A stretch of DNA of 56,934 nt from DASZCR01 sp964246705 (GTDB taxonomy: Bacteria; Acidobacteriota; Blastocatellia; Pyrinomonadales; Pyrinomonadaceae), in assembly GCA_964246705.1 (NCBI GenBank), contig CAXTRQ010000014.1, forward strand, positions 1 through 56,934, given 5' to 3'. The position numbers were made by a program, and so were the translations under genes. The notes below the pieces were generated by a model. That model was not told the DNA's origin and did no database searches. It saw only the letters and a list, made by a program, of their open reading frames with translations. The stretch's first letter is position 1. Every line of letters begins with the position of its first letter. Shown one piece after another: positions 49,631 to 56,934 of the stretch.

Positions 49631-50836
49631 ATGATTGCACAGATGGAGAAACAGAAAATACAAACGAACACGGTCTTTCTCGACCCTGATCTGAAGAGCG
49701 CGCGTGCACAGGAGTTTGAAGAGAAGTTGGGTACGCGCATCGTCGGTCAGGAGCGAGCGGTGCGCCGCATGAGCGGCCTTTATCAAATTTTTCTCGCCGG
49801 GATGAATCCCTTGAATCGCCCCGTCGGCACGATGCTCTTTCTGGGGCCGACCGGCTCCGGCAAGACGCGCGTTGTTGAGGCAGCCGCCGAAGTTCTGTTT
49901 GGCGATCCCGGCGCGGTCATTAAGATTGATTGCGCGGAGTTTCAGCACTCGCACGAAATCGCGAAGCTCATCGGATCGCCTCCGGGCTATCTGGGTCATC
50001 GCGAAACCAGCCCGATGCTGACGCAGGAGAATCTCGACCGCTACTACACGGAAGACACCAAGCTTTCGCTTGTCCTCTTTGACGAGATTGAGAAGGCGTC
50101 CGACTCTCTGTGGCAACTGCTGCTCGGCATTCTCGATAAAGCGACGTTGACGCTCGGCGATAACCGTCGCGTTGATTTCTCAAGGACGATGGTCATCATG
50201 ACCTCGAACCTCGGCGCGCGCGAGATGTCCGAGTTGATTTCCGGCGGCATCGGCTTCGCTCCGACGAAGGGCGCGAAGAATCCGAACGATACGGAAGTTG
50301 ACCAGAAGATTTATCGCACGGCGGTCGAAGCGGCGCGACGTAAATTCTCGCCTGAGTTCATGAACCGCATTGATAAAGTCGTCGTCTTCCGCAGCCTCAA
50401 GGAACATCACCTGCGGCTGATACTCGACCTTGAGTTGGCGTCTGTTCAAGATCGCATCATGCGTTCGGCGGGGACAAAGTTCGTCTTCCAGTGCTCTGAC
50501 GAGGCGAAGGACATGCTGCTCAGAGAGGGTATTGATTTCAAGTACGGCGCGCGTCACTTGAAGCGCTCCATCGAACGTTTTCTCGTCTACCCGCTCTCGA
50601 ATCTGGTGGCGACCGAACAGGTTGGACTCGGCGATCTGGTCTATGTCGACCTGCACGGGGGCAGCAACAAGTTGATCTTCTCGAAACGTTCCGGCGGCGC
50701 GCTGATTAGCGAACCCGGCGAAGCGGAGGAAGAACCTGAGAAGCCGGAAGCCAAATCCGGCGGCGTCGCGCTGCCGATTCCGCAGACGAAGGTGGCACGC
50801 AGGAGTCAGGGACGCGGCGAGAAGGCCGAAAGCTAA
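49631..50836 (+). CDS. Standalone Clp-type (ClpA/B D2-like) AAA+ ATPase
   Basis: 401 residues with a single AAA+ module: VGQERAVRRMSGLYQIFLAG, Walker A LFLGPTGSGKTRVVEAAAE, the pore-loop region LIGSPPGYLGHRE, Walker B LSLVLFDEIEKASDSLWQLL, sensor 1 VIMTSNLGAREM, arginine finger region KFSPEFMNRIDKVV and the C-terminal small domain (DFKYGARHLKRSIERFL). No N-domain, D1 domain or ClpX zinc finger, and no ClpP tripod motif (IGF) that I can place with confidence (IGFAP occurs near the small insertion). Probably an unfoldase with its own partner. ATG 49631 is fixed by AAGGAGG seven bases upstream. Acidic, Pro-rich tail. Confidence 0.88.
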   Translation: MIAQMEKQKIQTNTVFLDPDLKSARAQEFEEKLGTRIVGQERAVRRMSGLYQIFLAGMNPLNRPVGTMLFLGPTGSGKTRVVEAAAEVLFGDPGAVIKIDCAEFQHSHEIAKLIGSPPGYLGHRETSPMLTQENLDRYYTEDTKLSLVLFDEIEKASDSLWQLLLGILDKATLTLGDNRRVDFSRTMVIMTSNLGAREMSELISGGIGFAPTKGAKNPNDTEVDQKIYRTAVEAARRKFSPEFMNRIDKVVVFRSLKEHHLRLILDLELASVQDRIMRSAGTKFVFQCSDEAKDMLLREGIDFKYGARHLKRSIERFLVYPLSNLVATEQVGLGDLVYVDLHGGSNKLIFSKRSGGALISEPGEAEEEPEKPEAKSGGVALPIPQTKVARRSQGRGEKAES

Positions 50837-50859
50837 AGAATCTTTAAATCAATTTTTTA

Positions 50860-50899
50860 AAGGCCGGAGAAGCTTCTACTTCTCCGGCCTTCTCTTTTT
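50860..50899 (+). terminator. Rho-independent terminator of the AAA+ gene
   Basis: AAGGCCGGAGAAG (50860-50872), loop CTTCTA, CTTCTCCGGCCTT (50879-50891), followed by CTCTTTTT. The T-runs on both sides allow use by the convergent HEAT-repeat gene too. Confidence 0.88.
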
Positions 50900-50922
50900 G
50901 AGAATTTCGGCGCGCGTTCATC

Positions 50923-51843
50923 TTACGACGGACGTGTGGAGTTCGCCGGGTCGAGCCGGCGCAGGGCTTGATATGCGATGCGTGAAAGGTGCGGGTCGCG
51001 CGCGGCGAGCGCGGCGCGGAGAGCGGGAACCGCCGTCGGGTCACCGATCAGTCCGAGAGCGTTGGCAGCTTCGCGCCGCACATCGTCGCCCGCCCGTTCA
51101 TTCGACAAGACGGCGATGAGCGCGGGCGCGCCGTCGCGGCTTTTAATCTGCCCGAGTGCGACGGCGGCGGAGCGCCTTACAAATTCGTCTTCTTCTGTTT
51201 TACGGCGCATGATGCGATTGAAGACGCCTGAAGCAACGATGCGTCGTCCGAGCGTTTCAGAGTGCGCAGGGACGGCGGACGAATCGGCGATCTGTCCGAG
51301 CGCGACGGCGGCAGCGGCGCGCACTGAAGCCTGCTTGTCAACGGCGAGCGTGTTGACCAGCGCGGGAACGGCCATGCTGTTGCGCGTCGAACCGAGCGTG
51401 TAAGCCGCCTCGCGCCGGACAAACTCATCTTTATCGCCGAGCAGTGGGACGAGCAACGTGGCTGCATCAATCGGGCCGAGAGAAAGGACAGCGCGCGCCG
51501 CTGTAGCGCGAACAACGGGGGAGGAATCGTTCAAGGCAAGGCTGGCGACGCGTGAGCTTTCGGGCCGCGCCATCGCGCCGAGTCTCTGGAGGGCGTCCCG
51601 ACGCTCTTCCTTGTCGGCCGATGAGAGACGCGCGCGCTCAATTTCAATCCGGCGTTGGAGCGGCGTCAGAGTGGATTGCTGGTAAAAAAAGGAAGGGGGA
51701 ATATGTTGCGCGCGCATTTCTGCGTCCCCCCGGTTAAGACCGGAGACCCCGGAGACGAAGAGCAGCGCCACGCACAAAGCAGCCAGTGGGCGCAGTAAGA
51801 TACAGCAAAAAAAGTGTCGAATCTGAGCGCGTTGTCGGCTCAT
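50923..51843 (-). CDS. Secreted HEAT-repeat protein
   Basis: 306 residues. Membrane/signal segment FFCCILLRPLAALCVALLFV (lipoprotein or anchor possible), then a linker and at least six HEAT-like repeats of ~31 residues: SSPVVRATAARAVLSLG, DEFVRREAAYTLGSTR, QASVRAAAAVALGQIAD, DEFVRRSAAVALGQIKS, DDVRREAANALGLIGD, DPHLSRIAYQALRRLD. Such solenoids usually bind proteins. The start ATG 51843 overlaps the stop of the preceding small gene (ATGA). Two cysteines lie in the anchor. Convergent with the AAA+ gene. Confidence 0.85.
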   Translation of the reverse strand: MSRQRAQIRHFFCCILLRPLAALCVALLFVSGVSGLNRGDAEMRAQHIPPSFFYQQSTLTPLQRRIEIERARLSSADKEERRDALQRLGAMARPESSRVASLALNDSSPVVRATAARAVLSLGPIDAATLLVPLLGDKDEFVRREAAYTLGSTRNSMAVPALVNTLAVDKQASVRAAAAVALGQIADSSAVPAHSETLGRRIVASGVFNRIMRRKTEEDEFVRRSAAVALGQIKSRDGAPALIAVLSNERAGDDVRREAANALGLIGDPTAVPALRAALAARDPHLSRIAYQALRRLDPANSTRPS

Positions 51844-52106
51844 ACGCGTTGCGGCGTACCGGCGATAGCGCGACGCTCGGCGCGGCGGCGCACGCCTTCC
51901 CACTCAAAAGCCTGTCGCGCGCGTTGATTTTCGCGCGTCTCCGCGAGCAGCGCAACGAGTTCGTCTTCCCACATGGCGGGAAGCGTCCGTGCGCGGCGCA
52001 TGGTTTCCATAATCGAGATGTATTCGAGGACTTCCTGAACTTCGGTGTCGTTGAGATTATCGAGTTTAAGGGCGAGGCGCTGTCGTTCTGTGATTCGCTT
52101 AGCCAT
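51840..52106 (-). CDS. Small protein, 88 aa, translationally coupled to the HEAT-repeat protein
   Basis: Starts MAKRITERQRLALKLDNLND and continues EVQEVLEYISIMETMRRA, then a Trp-containing stretch and an Arg-rich tail. Mostly helical, highly charged, no signal peptide. I do not recognise a family. ATG at 52106 is preceded by AAGGGAGCCGTCAA (GGGAG nine bases before). Its TGA (51840-51842) overlaps the ATG of the HEAT gene, strongly implying a functional pair. Confidence 0.75.
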   Translation of the reverse strand: MAKRITERQRLALKLDNLNDTEVQEVLEYISIMETMRRARTLPAMWEDELVALLAETRENQRARQAFEWEGVRRRAERRAIAGTPQRV

Positions 52107-52542
52107 TTGACGGCTCCCTTCTTAGCGAAGCCGAACGGCCAAGCGCTTTTCAACTCTGCGACAGAGTTTGGCAGCAAGCGTTAAAGCTATGGCCTTCGGC
52201 GAGATTGGACGGCGCGTCTGACGCGCACGCTTTGGTCATCTTCACTTGAGTCTTAAGAGTCTCCAGAATATGTAAACTCTGCAAATCTTCCTGCTTCAAC
52301 ACGGCATCGCTCGGTGAACGATCCCACACAGAGGCAAAAAGGCTTTAATGAACAGAGAGATTCTTACTCTCTCGTTCAACTGTGCCTTCTCCTCATTCAA
52401 CTGTTCGAGTCTATTTGAAGTTAGCGATCTCTCAGGTATCGCATGTGGCGCAATATACACGAGAGGGGCGGGAGGCGCAAGATTCGTCTCTTATTAAGAG
52501 TCCGGCTAACGTCCGCCTGATGGAAGCGAGGCGCACCGGAGC
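52107..52542. other. Intergenic region, 436 bases
   Basis: No credible gene. A stem-loop TGAACAGAGAG / CTCTCTCGTTCA (about 52349-52378) could terminate the DnaJ transcript from the right or be part of a leader. Several T-rich pyrimidine tracts (52379-52410). The promoter for the 88-residue gene must lie toward 52107-52250. No RNA gene recognised. Confidence 0.35.
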
Positions 52543-53379
52543 CTAATCTATCTTGGAAGCGACCGTGTGCATCGTATCTACGATGAGGACGGCGATGGGC
52601 GGGTAGAAGAAGAGGTCTGGCCGAATATGTTGACCGAACAGGTAAGGCAGGTCGTTGAAGATGACAACCTGATGCGCGTGAGAACCGACGTACAGCCCTG
52701 CGGCGAGGCTCGCGCCATAGCCGACAATGAGAAAAGTCGAGGCCGTAAAGCGCGAGAAAGGCTTGTCGGATTTCCCCTCTTCGCTGTTAATGATTGACTC
52801 GTGAATCCGCTTCGGCTTGTACGTGTAATGCTCGAAGCATGCTTTTAAGCGTACCGCCAGATGCCACATCCCGATCAGAAACAACATGATCATCACGGCG
52901 CGTCCGAGACCCTGAAAACTGTCCCAGAGGCGCGGCTTAAACATTGCGACGAAGAAGGTCGAAAGAAAGAGTGTGACAGTCGTGAAGACGGCCTGCTGGA
53001 GCGCGAAAGTCTCGCGCCGCTCGGCTTCGATGAGACGGTCAACCACTCTATCGAACCGCGCCTGCACGGCCATCCGTCGCATTCTCTGAGCGTGAGGGTT
53101 GCTTGAATGGAAGACTGAATCACTGCTGCTACTGCTGCTGCTGGTTGCGCGCTTGCGCTGGGCATCATAGTAGGCGCGCTCCTGCGGGTCGCTGAGTGTC
53201 CGGTAAGCTAAGGCGATGAGCGCAAATTCGCGCGCGGCATTGTCAGAGCCGCCATTGAGATCGGGGTGGCGTTGGCGCGCAAGTCTGCGGTAGGCCGATT
53301 TAATCTCAGCCGATGTTGCCGCACGCTTGACGCCCAAAACTTTGTAGTAATCAACCACCGCGCTTTCCTTATATAGCAC
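52543..53379 (-). CDS. Membrane-anchored DnaJ-domain protein
   Basis: 278 residues. The J domain (residues ~9-70) has DYYKVLGVKRAATSAEIKSA and the essential HPD in RLARQRHPDLNGG, so it could stimulate a DnaK. A serine run (SSSSSSSDS) from a GCT/ACT triplet repeat follows. The rest is membrane-embedded: LQQAVFTTVTLFLSTFFVAM, AVMIMLFLIGMWHLAV, FLIVGYGASLAAGLYVG and FFYPPIAVLIVDTMHTV. No zinc-finger domain, hence not a classic DnaJ. The start is uncertain (ATG-type 53379 or GTG 53355); VVDYYKVLG fits the latter. Confidence 0.85.
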   Translation of the reverse strand: MLYKESAVVDYYKVLGVKRAATSAEIKSAYRRLARQRHPDLNGGSDNAAREFALIALAYRTLSDPQERAYYDAQRKRATSSSSSSSDSVFHSSNPHAQRMRRMAVQARFDRVVDRLIEAERRETFALQQAVFTTVTLFLSTFFVAMFKPRLWDSFQGLGRAVMIMLFLIGMWHLAVRLKACFEHYTYKPKRIHESIINSEEGKSDKPFSRFTASTFLIVGYGASLAAGLYVGSHAHQVVIFNDLPYLFGQHIRPDLFFYPPIAVLIVDTMHTVASKID

Positions 53380-53823
53380 AAAAGTCAGCGATGGAACGCC
53401 CTGATGGAACGCTCTGGTAAATTAACGCTGGGAGAAGAATTTTGCACCCGCGTCTGGGCAATATACCATTTTTCGGCGCATTCGTCCCACTCGAAAATTT
53501 TCAAGTTCAGTGGAAAACAGGAATTTTGTTTGGAGACGAATGCGTGAAGGAAATGAGCGGAGGTGCAGTACTTTGTACGCCTCGGGCGGCCACCGAGGGG
53601 GGCGAGGACATTTTTTTACAGTGGTGACCACATCCTCCGGCTCATTGCGGATTCAATTGCAACATTAATGCCACATTTTAGCAAGCTAAAAATTACCGCA
53701 GTAGCAATATTTCTTGCAAGCCATCGCCCCGGAGTGTCTATAAAAGTTAACACCGGCGTCAACAAAAGTTGACGCCGGTCTCGTCTAACACGTTTCATGG
53801 GTGGTTCGCCAAGCTTAAATGCT
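53380..53823. other. Intergenic region between the DnaJ-domain gene and pepA, 444 bases
   Basis: Lower GC than the genes. It contains the palindrome TTTTAGC/GCTAAAA (53676-53691) and the pepA terminator (53752-53779). Nothing coding is convincing; the leader and promoter of the DnaJ gene should be in 53380-53500, where AATATACC resembles no clear box. Confidence 0.4.
53752..53779 (-). terminator. Terminator of the pepA-containing transcript
   Basis: ACCGGCGTCAAC (53752-53763), loop AAAA, exact complement GTTGACGCCGGT (53768-53779). On the minus strand it is followed by GTTAACTTTTATAG, a broken T-run. Confidence 0.7.
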
Positions 53824-55377
53824 TCAGCTTTGACCGTTGCCGTTCTTCCCTCCCGAATCAGTACGCCCTATTTGATGTTCGATAAAGTTGAGCAAGGTAC
53901 GAACAGCCACGCCGGTCGGCCCCTTTGAACGGAAAGGTTTGGCTTCGTCGCCCCAAGCCGTTCCCGCGATGTCGAGATGCGCCCAAGAGACGCCGTCGGC
54001 GAACTCCTTGATAAAGGCCGCCGCCGTAATCGTCCCCGCTTTGCGTCCGCCGACGTTTTTGATGTCGGCGATGTCAGACTTAATCTGCTTTGAATACTCC
54101 TTATCGAGTGGCAATTGCCAGAACTTCTCGCCTACTTCACGGCCTGCTTCGATGAATTCATCAATCAACTGCTGGTCTGTCCCCAGAATTCCGGTGTTGA
54201 CATCGCCGAGCGCGATGGAGACCGCGCCGGTCAGCGTCGCCATGTCAATGATGCGTGTCGCGCCGAGTTTTTTGGCGTAACTAATCGCATCGGCGAGAAT
54301 CAGACGTCCTTCAGCGTCGGTGTTGATGACTTCGATGGTCTTGCCGTTCATGGCGCGAACCACGTCGCCGGGTTTCGTCGCTTTGCCGGAAGGCATGTTC
54401 TCGGTCGAAGGCACGACGCCGAGAATTGGGAGCGGCGGTTTAAGCTGCGCGATGGCGCGCATGACGCCAAGCACGGTTGCGCCGCCCGTCATGTCGTACT
54501 TCATCAACTCCATGTTCTCGCCGGGCTTCAGGGAGATGCCGCCGGTATCGAAGGTGACGCCCTTACCGACGAGCGCGAGATAGTCTTCGCCTTCATTGAT
54601 GGCGGTTTTTCCTTCGGGCATGTACTTGAGAATGATTAACTTCGGAGGCTGGTCGGAGCCACGCGCGACGCTCAGGAGCGAACCCATGCCCTCCTGCTCC
54701 ATGCGGTCGCTGCCAAGCACGTCAATTTCCAGTCCGAACTCGCTGGCAATCTCCTGCGCCCGCTCAGCCATGATGGTCGGCGTCATGTACGCACCGGGTT
54801 CGTTCGCCAGTTCGCGCGTAAAGTTGATGGACTCGCCGATGACGCGCCCGCGCTGAGCGCCGCGCTGCGTCGTTTCTTCGTCCGCGCCTTCGACGATGAC
54901 GACGAGACGCTCAATCGTTCGCTCTTCTTTCTCGATAGTCCGATACTTGTCCGGGTCGAAGAGTCCTAAGAACGCGCCCTCGACGGCGACAGCGGCGGTG
55001 CGCTCCGCATCCGTCTCGTCGCTGCTGCGCGGAAGAAGGCCGATTGATTTGACGTTGCGCGCGCGCAGAGCGCGTATCGCCGTCCCGGCCATCTGCGAAA
55101 CTTGCCCCAGTTTATAATTCTCGCGCTCTCCGACGCCGACAAGCAGTAGGCGCTTAGCTTTTGTTCCGCCTCCGGCGTTCGTCAGATGAACGTAGGCCGT
55201 CTCGCCCTCTTTGCCGACCATTTCCTCAGACTCAAGCACCGCGCGAATAATGCCGCCGGTTGCTTCGTCGAGTTCTTTGAGAAAGCCCGCGTCGGCCTTT
55301 TCATCCTTATAGACGGCGACGGCCAGAGCCTGTACGTCCGCATCGGCGTACCGTCCCGCACTGGTCTGTATTTCCAT
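53824..55377 (-). CDS. pepA: Leucyl aminopeptidase (M17, PepA)
   Basis: A 517-residue dimetal exopeptidase that removes N-terminal residues from peptides; some PepA also bind DNA. The N-terminal half is the regulatory domain (GAFLGLFDPDKYRT). The catalytic half shows LVGKGVTFDTGGISLKPGEN (metal-binding Lys and Asp), MKYDMTGGATVLGVM, INTDAEGRLILADAISYAK (the signature with Asp and Glu), ATLTGAVSIALGD and WAHLDIAGTAW. Normal length. It lies just after smpB (16 bases), suggesting cotranscription. The C-terminal tail is Gly/Asn-rich. Confidence 0.95.
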   Translation of the reverse strand: MEIQTSAGRYADADVQALAVAVYKDEKADAGFLKELDEATGGIIRAVLESEEMVGKEGETAYVHLTNAGGGTKAKRLLLVGVGERENYKLGQVSQMAGTAIRALRARNVKSIGLLPRSSDETDAERTAAVAVEGAFLGLFDPDKYRTIEKEERTIERLVVIVEGADEETTQRGAQRGRVIGESINFTRELANEPGAYMTPTIMAERAQEIASEFGLEIDVLGSDRMEQEGMGSLLSVARGSDQPPKLIILKYMPEGKTAINEGEDYLALVGKGVTFDTGGISLKPGENMELMKYDMTGGATVLGVMRAIAQLKPPLPILGVVPSTENMPSGKATKPGDVVRAMNGKTIEVINTDAEGRLILADAISYAKKLGATRIIDMATLTGAVSIALGDVNTGILGTDQQLIDEFIEAGREVGEKFWQLPLDKEYSKQIKSDIADIKNVGGRKAGTITAAAFIKEFADGVSWAHLDIAGTAWGDEAKPFRSKGPTGVAVRTLLNFIEHQIGRTDSGGKNGNGQS

Positions 55378-55393
55378 ATTTCATTTCTCTCCT

Positions 55394-55861
55394 CTATCTG
55401 TCTTTTAAGCGCTCTTTTAATTGGGCGCGCGTCTCGCGCTCCACCGTCCGACGCATTTCGGTTTCGCGTTTGTCATACAACTTTTTACCACGCGCCACGC
55501 CTATTTCAAATTTCACACGCCCATTTTTCAAGTAGACGCGAGTGACGACGAGCGTCATTCCCTTCACCGTCGTATCCGCCTCCAGACGCTCGATTTCACG
55601 TCTGTGGAGGAGTAATTTGCGCGTTCGCGTGGGGTCGTGGTTTTCGCGATTGCCGTGCGAGTAATGCGAGACGTGTGCATTGAACAACCATGCTTCACTC
55701 TCGCGCACGGCGACGTAAGATTCTTTCAACTGAATGTGACCGGCGCGCACGCTTTTGACTTCCGTGCCCGTGAGTGCGATGCCCGCTTCGTACTTGTCCA
55801 GAATATGATACTCGTGAAAGGCCGAGCGATTCGTAACGATCAGTTTTTCTTCATCCGCCAT
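55394..55861 (-). CDS. smpB: SsrA-binding protein SmpB
   Basis: Binds tmRNA and brings it to stalled ribosomes for trans-translation. Clear SmpB segments: VTNRSAFHEYHILDKYEAGI, LTGTEVKSVRAGHIQLKESY, LFNAHVSHYSHGNRENHDPT, RKLLLHRREI and the end GVARGKKLYDKRETEMRRT with the Arg/Lys-rich helix. ATG 55861 is preferred to 55912. No tmRNA gene (ssrA) is visible in the window. Sits between gpsA and pepA. Confidence 0.96.
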   Translation of the reverse strand: MADEEKLIVTNRSAFHEYHILDKYEAGIALTGTEVKSVRAGHIQLKESYVAVRESEAWLFNAHVSHYSHGNRENHDPTRTRKLLLHRREIERLEADTTVKGMTLVVTRVYLKNGRVKFEIGVARGKKLYDKRETEMRRTVERETRAQLKERLKDR

Positions 55862-55948
55862 CGCGTAAACCCTAGCACGAATCGCGGCAATTCGCCTCTT
55901 TTCAGCGACCACCCGGCCTGAGTTTGGCCGCCGGGACGCTTCTCACGC

Positions 55949-56934
55949 TTATCCTTCAAACTCGTTTCTGAGAGGTCTCGCCATCAATTCTCCGGCGGCC
56001 TCCCGCGCGCTCTTGCCCTCGTAGAGCACGGCATGAACTTCGTTGGTAATCGGCATCTCGACGCGCGCGCGCGCGGCCAGCAGTTTCACAGCGCGCGTCG
56101 TGCGGACGCCTTCGGCAACTTCCTTCATCCCGCCGAGCACTTCGTCGAGCATGCGACCGCGTCCGAGTTCCTGACCGACATAACGATTGCGCGACAGGCT
56201 ACCTGTACAGGTCAAGACCAGATCGCCGAGTCCGGCCAAGCCCATTAAAGTTTCCACGCGCGCGCCCTGAGCGAGAGCAAGCCGCGTCATCTCTGCCAAA
56301 CCGCGCGTGATGAGCGCCGCGCCGCTGTTCGCCCCCAATCCGAGACCTAAGACTATCCCTGCGGCGAGCGCCATGACGTTTTTTAATGCGCCGCCGAGTT
56401 CCGTCCCCGTCGTATCGTCGTTCGTATAGACGCGAAAATTTTGGACGCTCAAAGTCTCCTGCACCATGCGGCTGAAAGTCTCGTCCGTGCTCGCGGCGAC
56501 GATGGCTGTCGGTTGCCCTGCCGCCACCTCCTGCGCGAAAGAGGGGCCGGAGAGACAGACGAAGCGCGCCCCGCCGCCGCTGTCATCGCTCTGCCCGAAG
56601 ACATCCGCGACGATTTCAGAGATGCGCTTCCCCGTTTCAATCTCGATGCCCTTCGTCGCACTGACAAAGATCGTCTCCGGCCTCGCCAGCGGGCGCACGT
56701 TCGTCAGAAGCTCACGCGTCGCATGCGACGGCGCGGCGAGAATCACGATCTGCGAATCTTCGAGCGCCGCGCTCACGTCGCGCGTCGCACGGACATCGCC
56801 CGTCAGTTCGTGCCCCGCGAGATAACTACTATTAACACGCGTGCGGTTAATTTCTTCGACCACCTTCGCGTTGCGAGACCACAGATGCACCTCATGCCCC
56901 GCGCGCCCGGCCACCATGCTCAGCGCCGTCCCCC
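55949..56934 (-). CDS. gpsA: Glycerol-3-phosphate dehydrogenase [NAD(P)+], start beyond the window edge
   Basis: Makes sn-glycerol-3-phosphate for phospholipids. The frame is open to the window edge; reading inwards it gives GTALSMVAGRAGHEVHLWSRN, so the very first ~13 residues (nucleotide-binding Gly motif) are outside. An internal ATG at 56917 should not be taken as the start. Features: VSATKGIE, LSGPSFAQEVAAGQPTAIVA, GGALKNVMALAAGIVLGLGL with the catalytic lysine, AGLGDLVLTCTGSLSRN, and MPITNEVHAVLYEGKS. Confidence 0.95.
   Translation of the reverse strand, partial: GTALSMVAGRAGHEVHLWSRNAKVVEEINRTRVNSSYLAGHELTGDVRATRDVSAALEDSQIVILAAPSHATRELLTNVRPLARPETIFVSATKGIEIETGKRISEIVADVFGQSDDSGGGARFVCLSGPSFAQEVAAGQPTAIVAASTDETFSRMVQETLSVQNFRVYTNDDTTGTELGGALKNVMALAAGIVLGLGLGANSGAALITRGLAEMTRLALAQGARVETLMGLAGLGDLVLTCTGSLSRNRYVGQELGRGRMLDEVLGGMKEVAEGVRTTRAVKLLAARARVEMPITNEVHAVLYEGKSAREAAGELMARPLRNEFEG

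Noticed and set aside
53101..53150. GCT/ACT triplet repeat in the DnaJ-domain gene as an unstable microsatellite
   Set aside because: It is in frame and simply encodes a serine linker between the J domain and the membrane part.
53380..55393. tmRNA gene expected near smpB
   Set aside because: No sequence resembling the tmRNA ends or the tRNA-like domain was found near smpB on either strand.

Overview
The window looks like a scaffold from a Gram-negative, GC-rich bacterium, most probably an acidobacterium of the Blastocatellia type. That placement is an inference from gene content and style (LpxD, a complete-looking heptose inner-core cluster, DUF3108/DUF3810/DUF3536 families, a standalone Clp-type AAA+ ATPase, glycine-zipper secreted proteins), because no rRNA or tRNA gene is present. 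Forty-eight protein genes are supported. There is no sign of a prophage, insertion sequence, CRISPR array or plasmid backbone. Four runs of exactly 10 N mark scaffold joins; three of them break real genes, and around two of them the flanking sequence looks damaged.

Layout. 1-1474 (minus): a truncated Tat-exported asparaginase-like gene and two unknown proteins. 1726-8657 (plus): coaBC, two tandem family-4 uracil-DNA glycosylase genes (the second has lost its iron-sulfur cysteines), priA and lpxD. 8658-9840: a small conserved-looking protein and a ferritin-like gene, convergent on a shared terminator and each preceded by a sigma70-type promoter and the same palindrome. 9840-13154 (minus): SDR, glycolipid-type glycosyltransferase, radical SAM/SPASM protein. 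13450-17233 (minus): NtrX/NtrY-like two-component system. 17355-24234: CPBP protease, citrate synthase, SAM hydroxide adenosyltransferase, inositol monophosphatase, glycine-zipper protein, S41 protease. 24552-26190: cysteine desulfurase plus an unusual IscU-like protein. 26271-29046: PBP1b-like peptidoglycan synthase.

29253-38506 (plus) is an envelope region: potassium channel, epimerase, then waaF, gmhB, rfaE1, a DUF3810 membrane zincin, rfaE2, waaC, a methyltransferase and a DUF3108 protein, making and attaching ADP-heptose. 38787-47510 (plus) is a tightly packed six-gene set: GH57/DUF3536, glgB, DUF4912, GH57/DUF1957, a glycerophosphodiesterase and an AraC regulator, apparently for alpha-glucan metabolism. 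It is followed by inositol-3-phosphate synthase and a standalone Clp D2-like AAA+ ATPase. 50923-56934 (minus) holds a HEAT-repeat protein, a small coupled protein, a membrane DnaJ protein, pepA, smpB and the 3' part of gpsA.

The least explained signal is between the genes. At least eleven intergenic spots carry short repeats with a 7-bp period, often as two opposed arms, in which the unit differs from place to place but usually carries a TGA or TAA stop at the same phase. Several reach into gene ends and supply the last codons and stop (NtrY, the potassium channel, RfaE2). A second inverted-repeat family, ending in CTTCTTTGCG/CGCAAAGAAG, occupies six other spacers, one of which coincides with a scaffold break.
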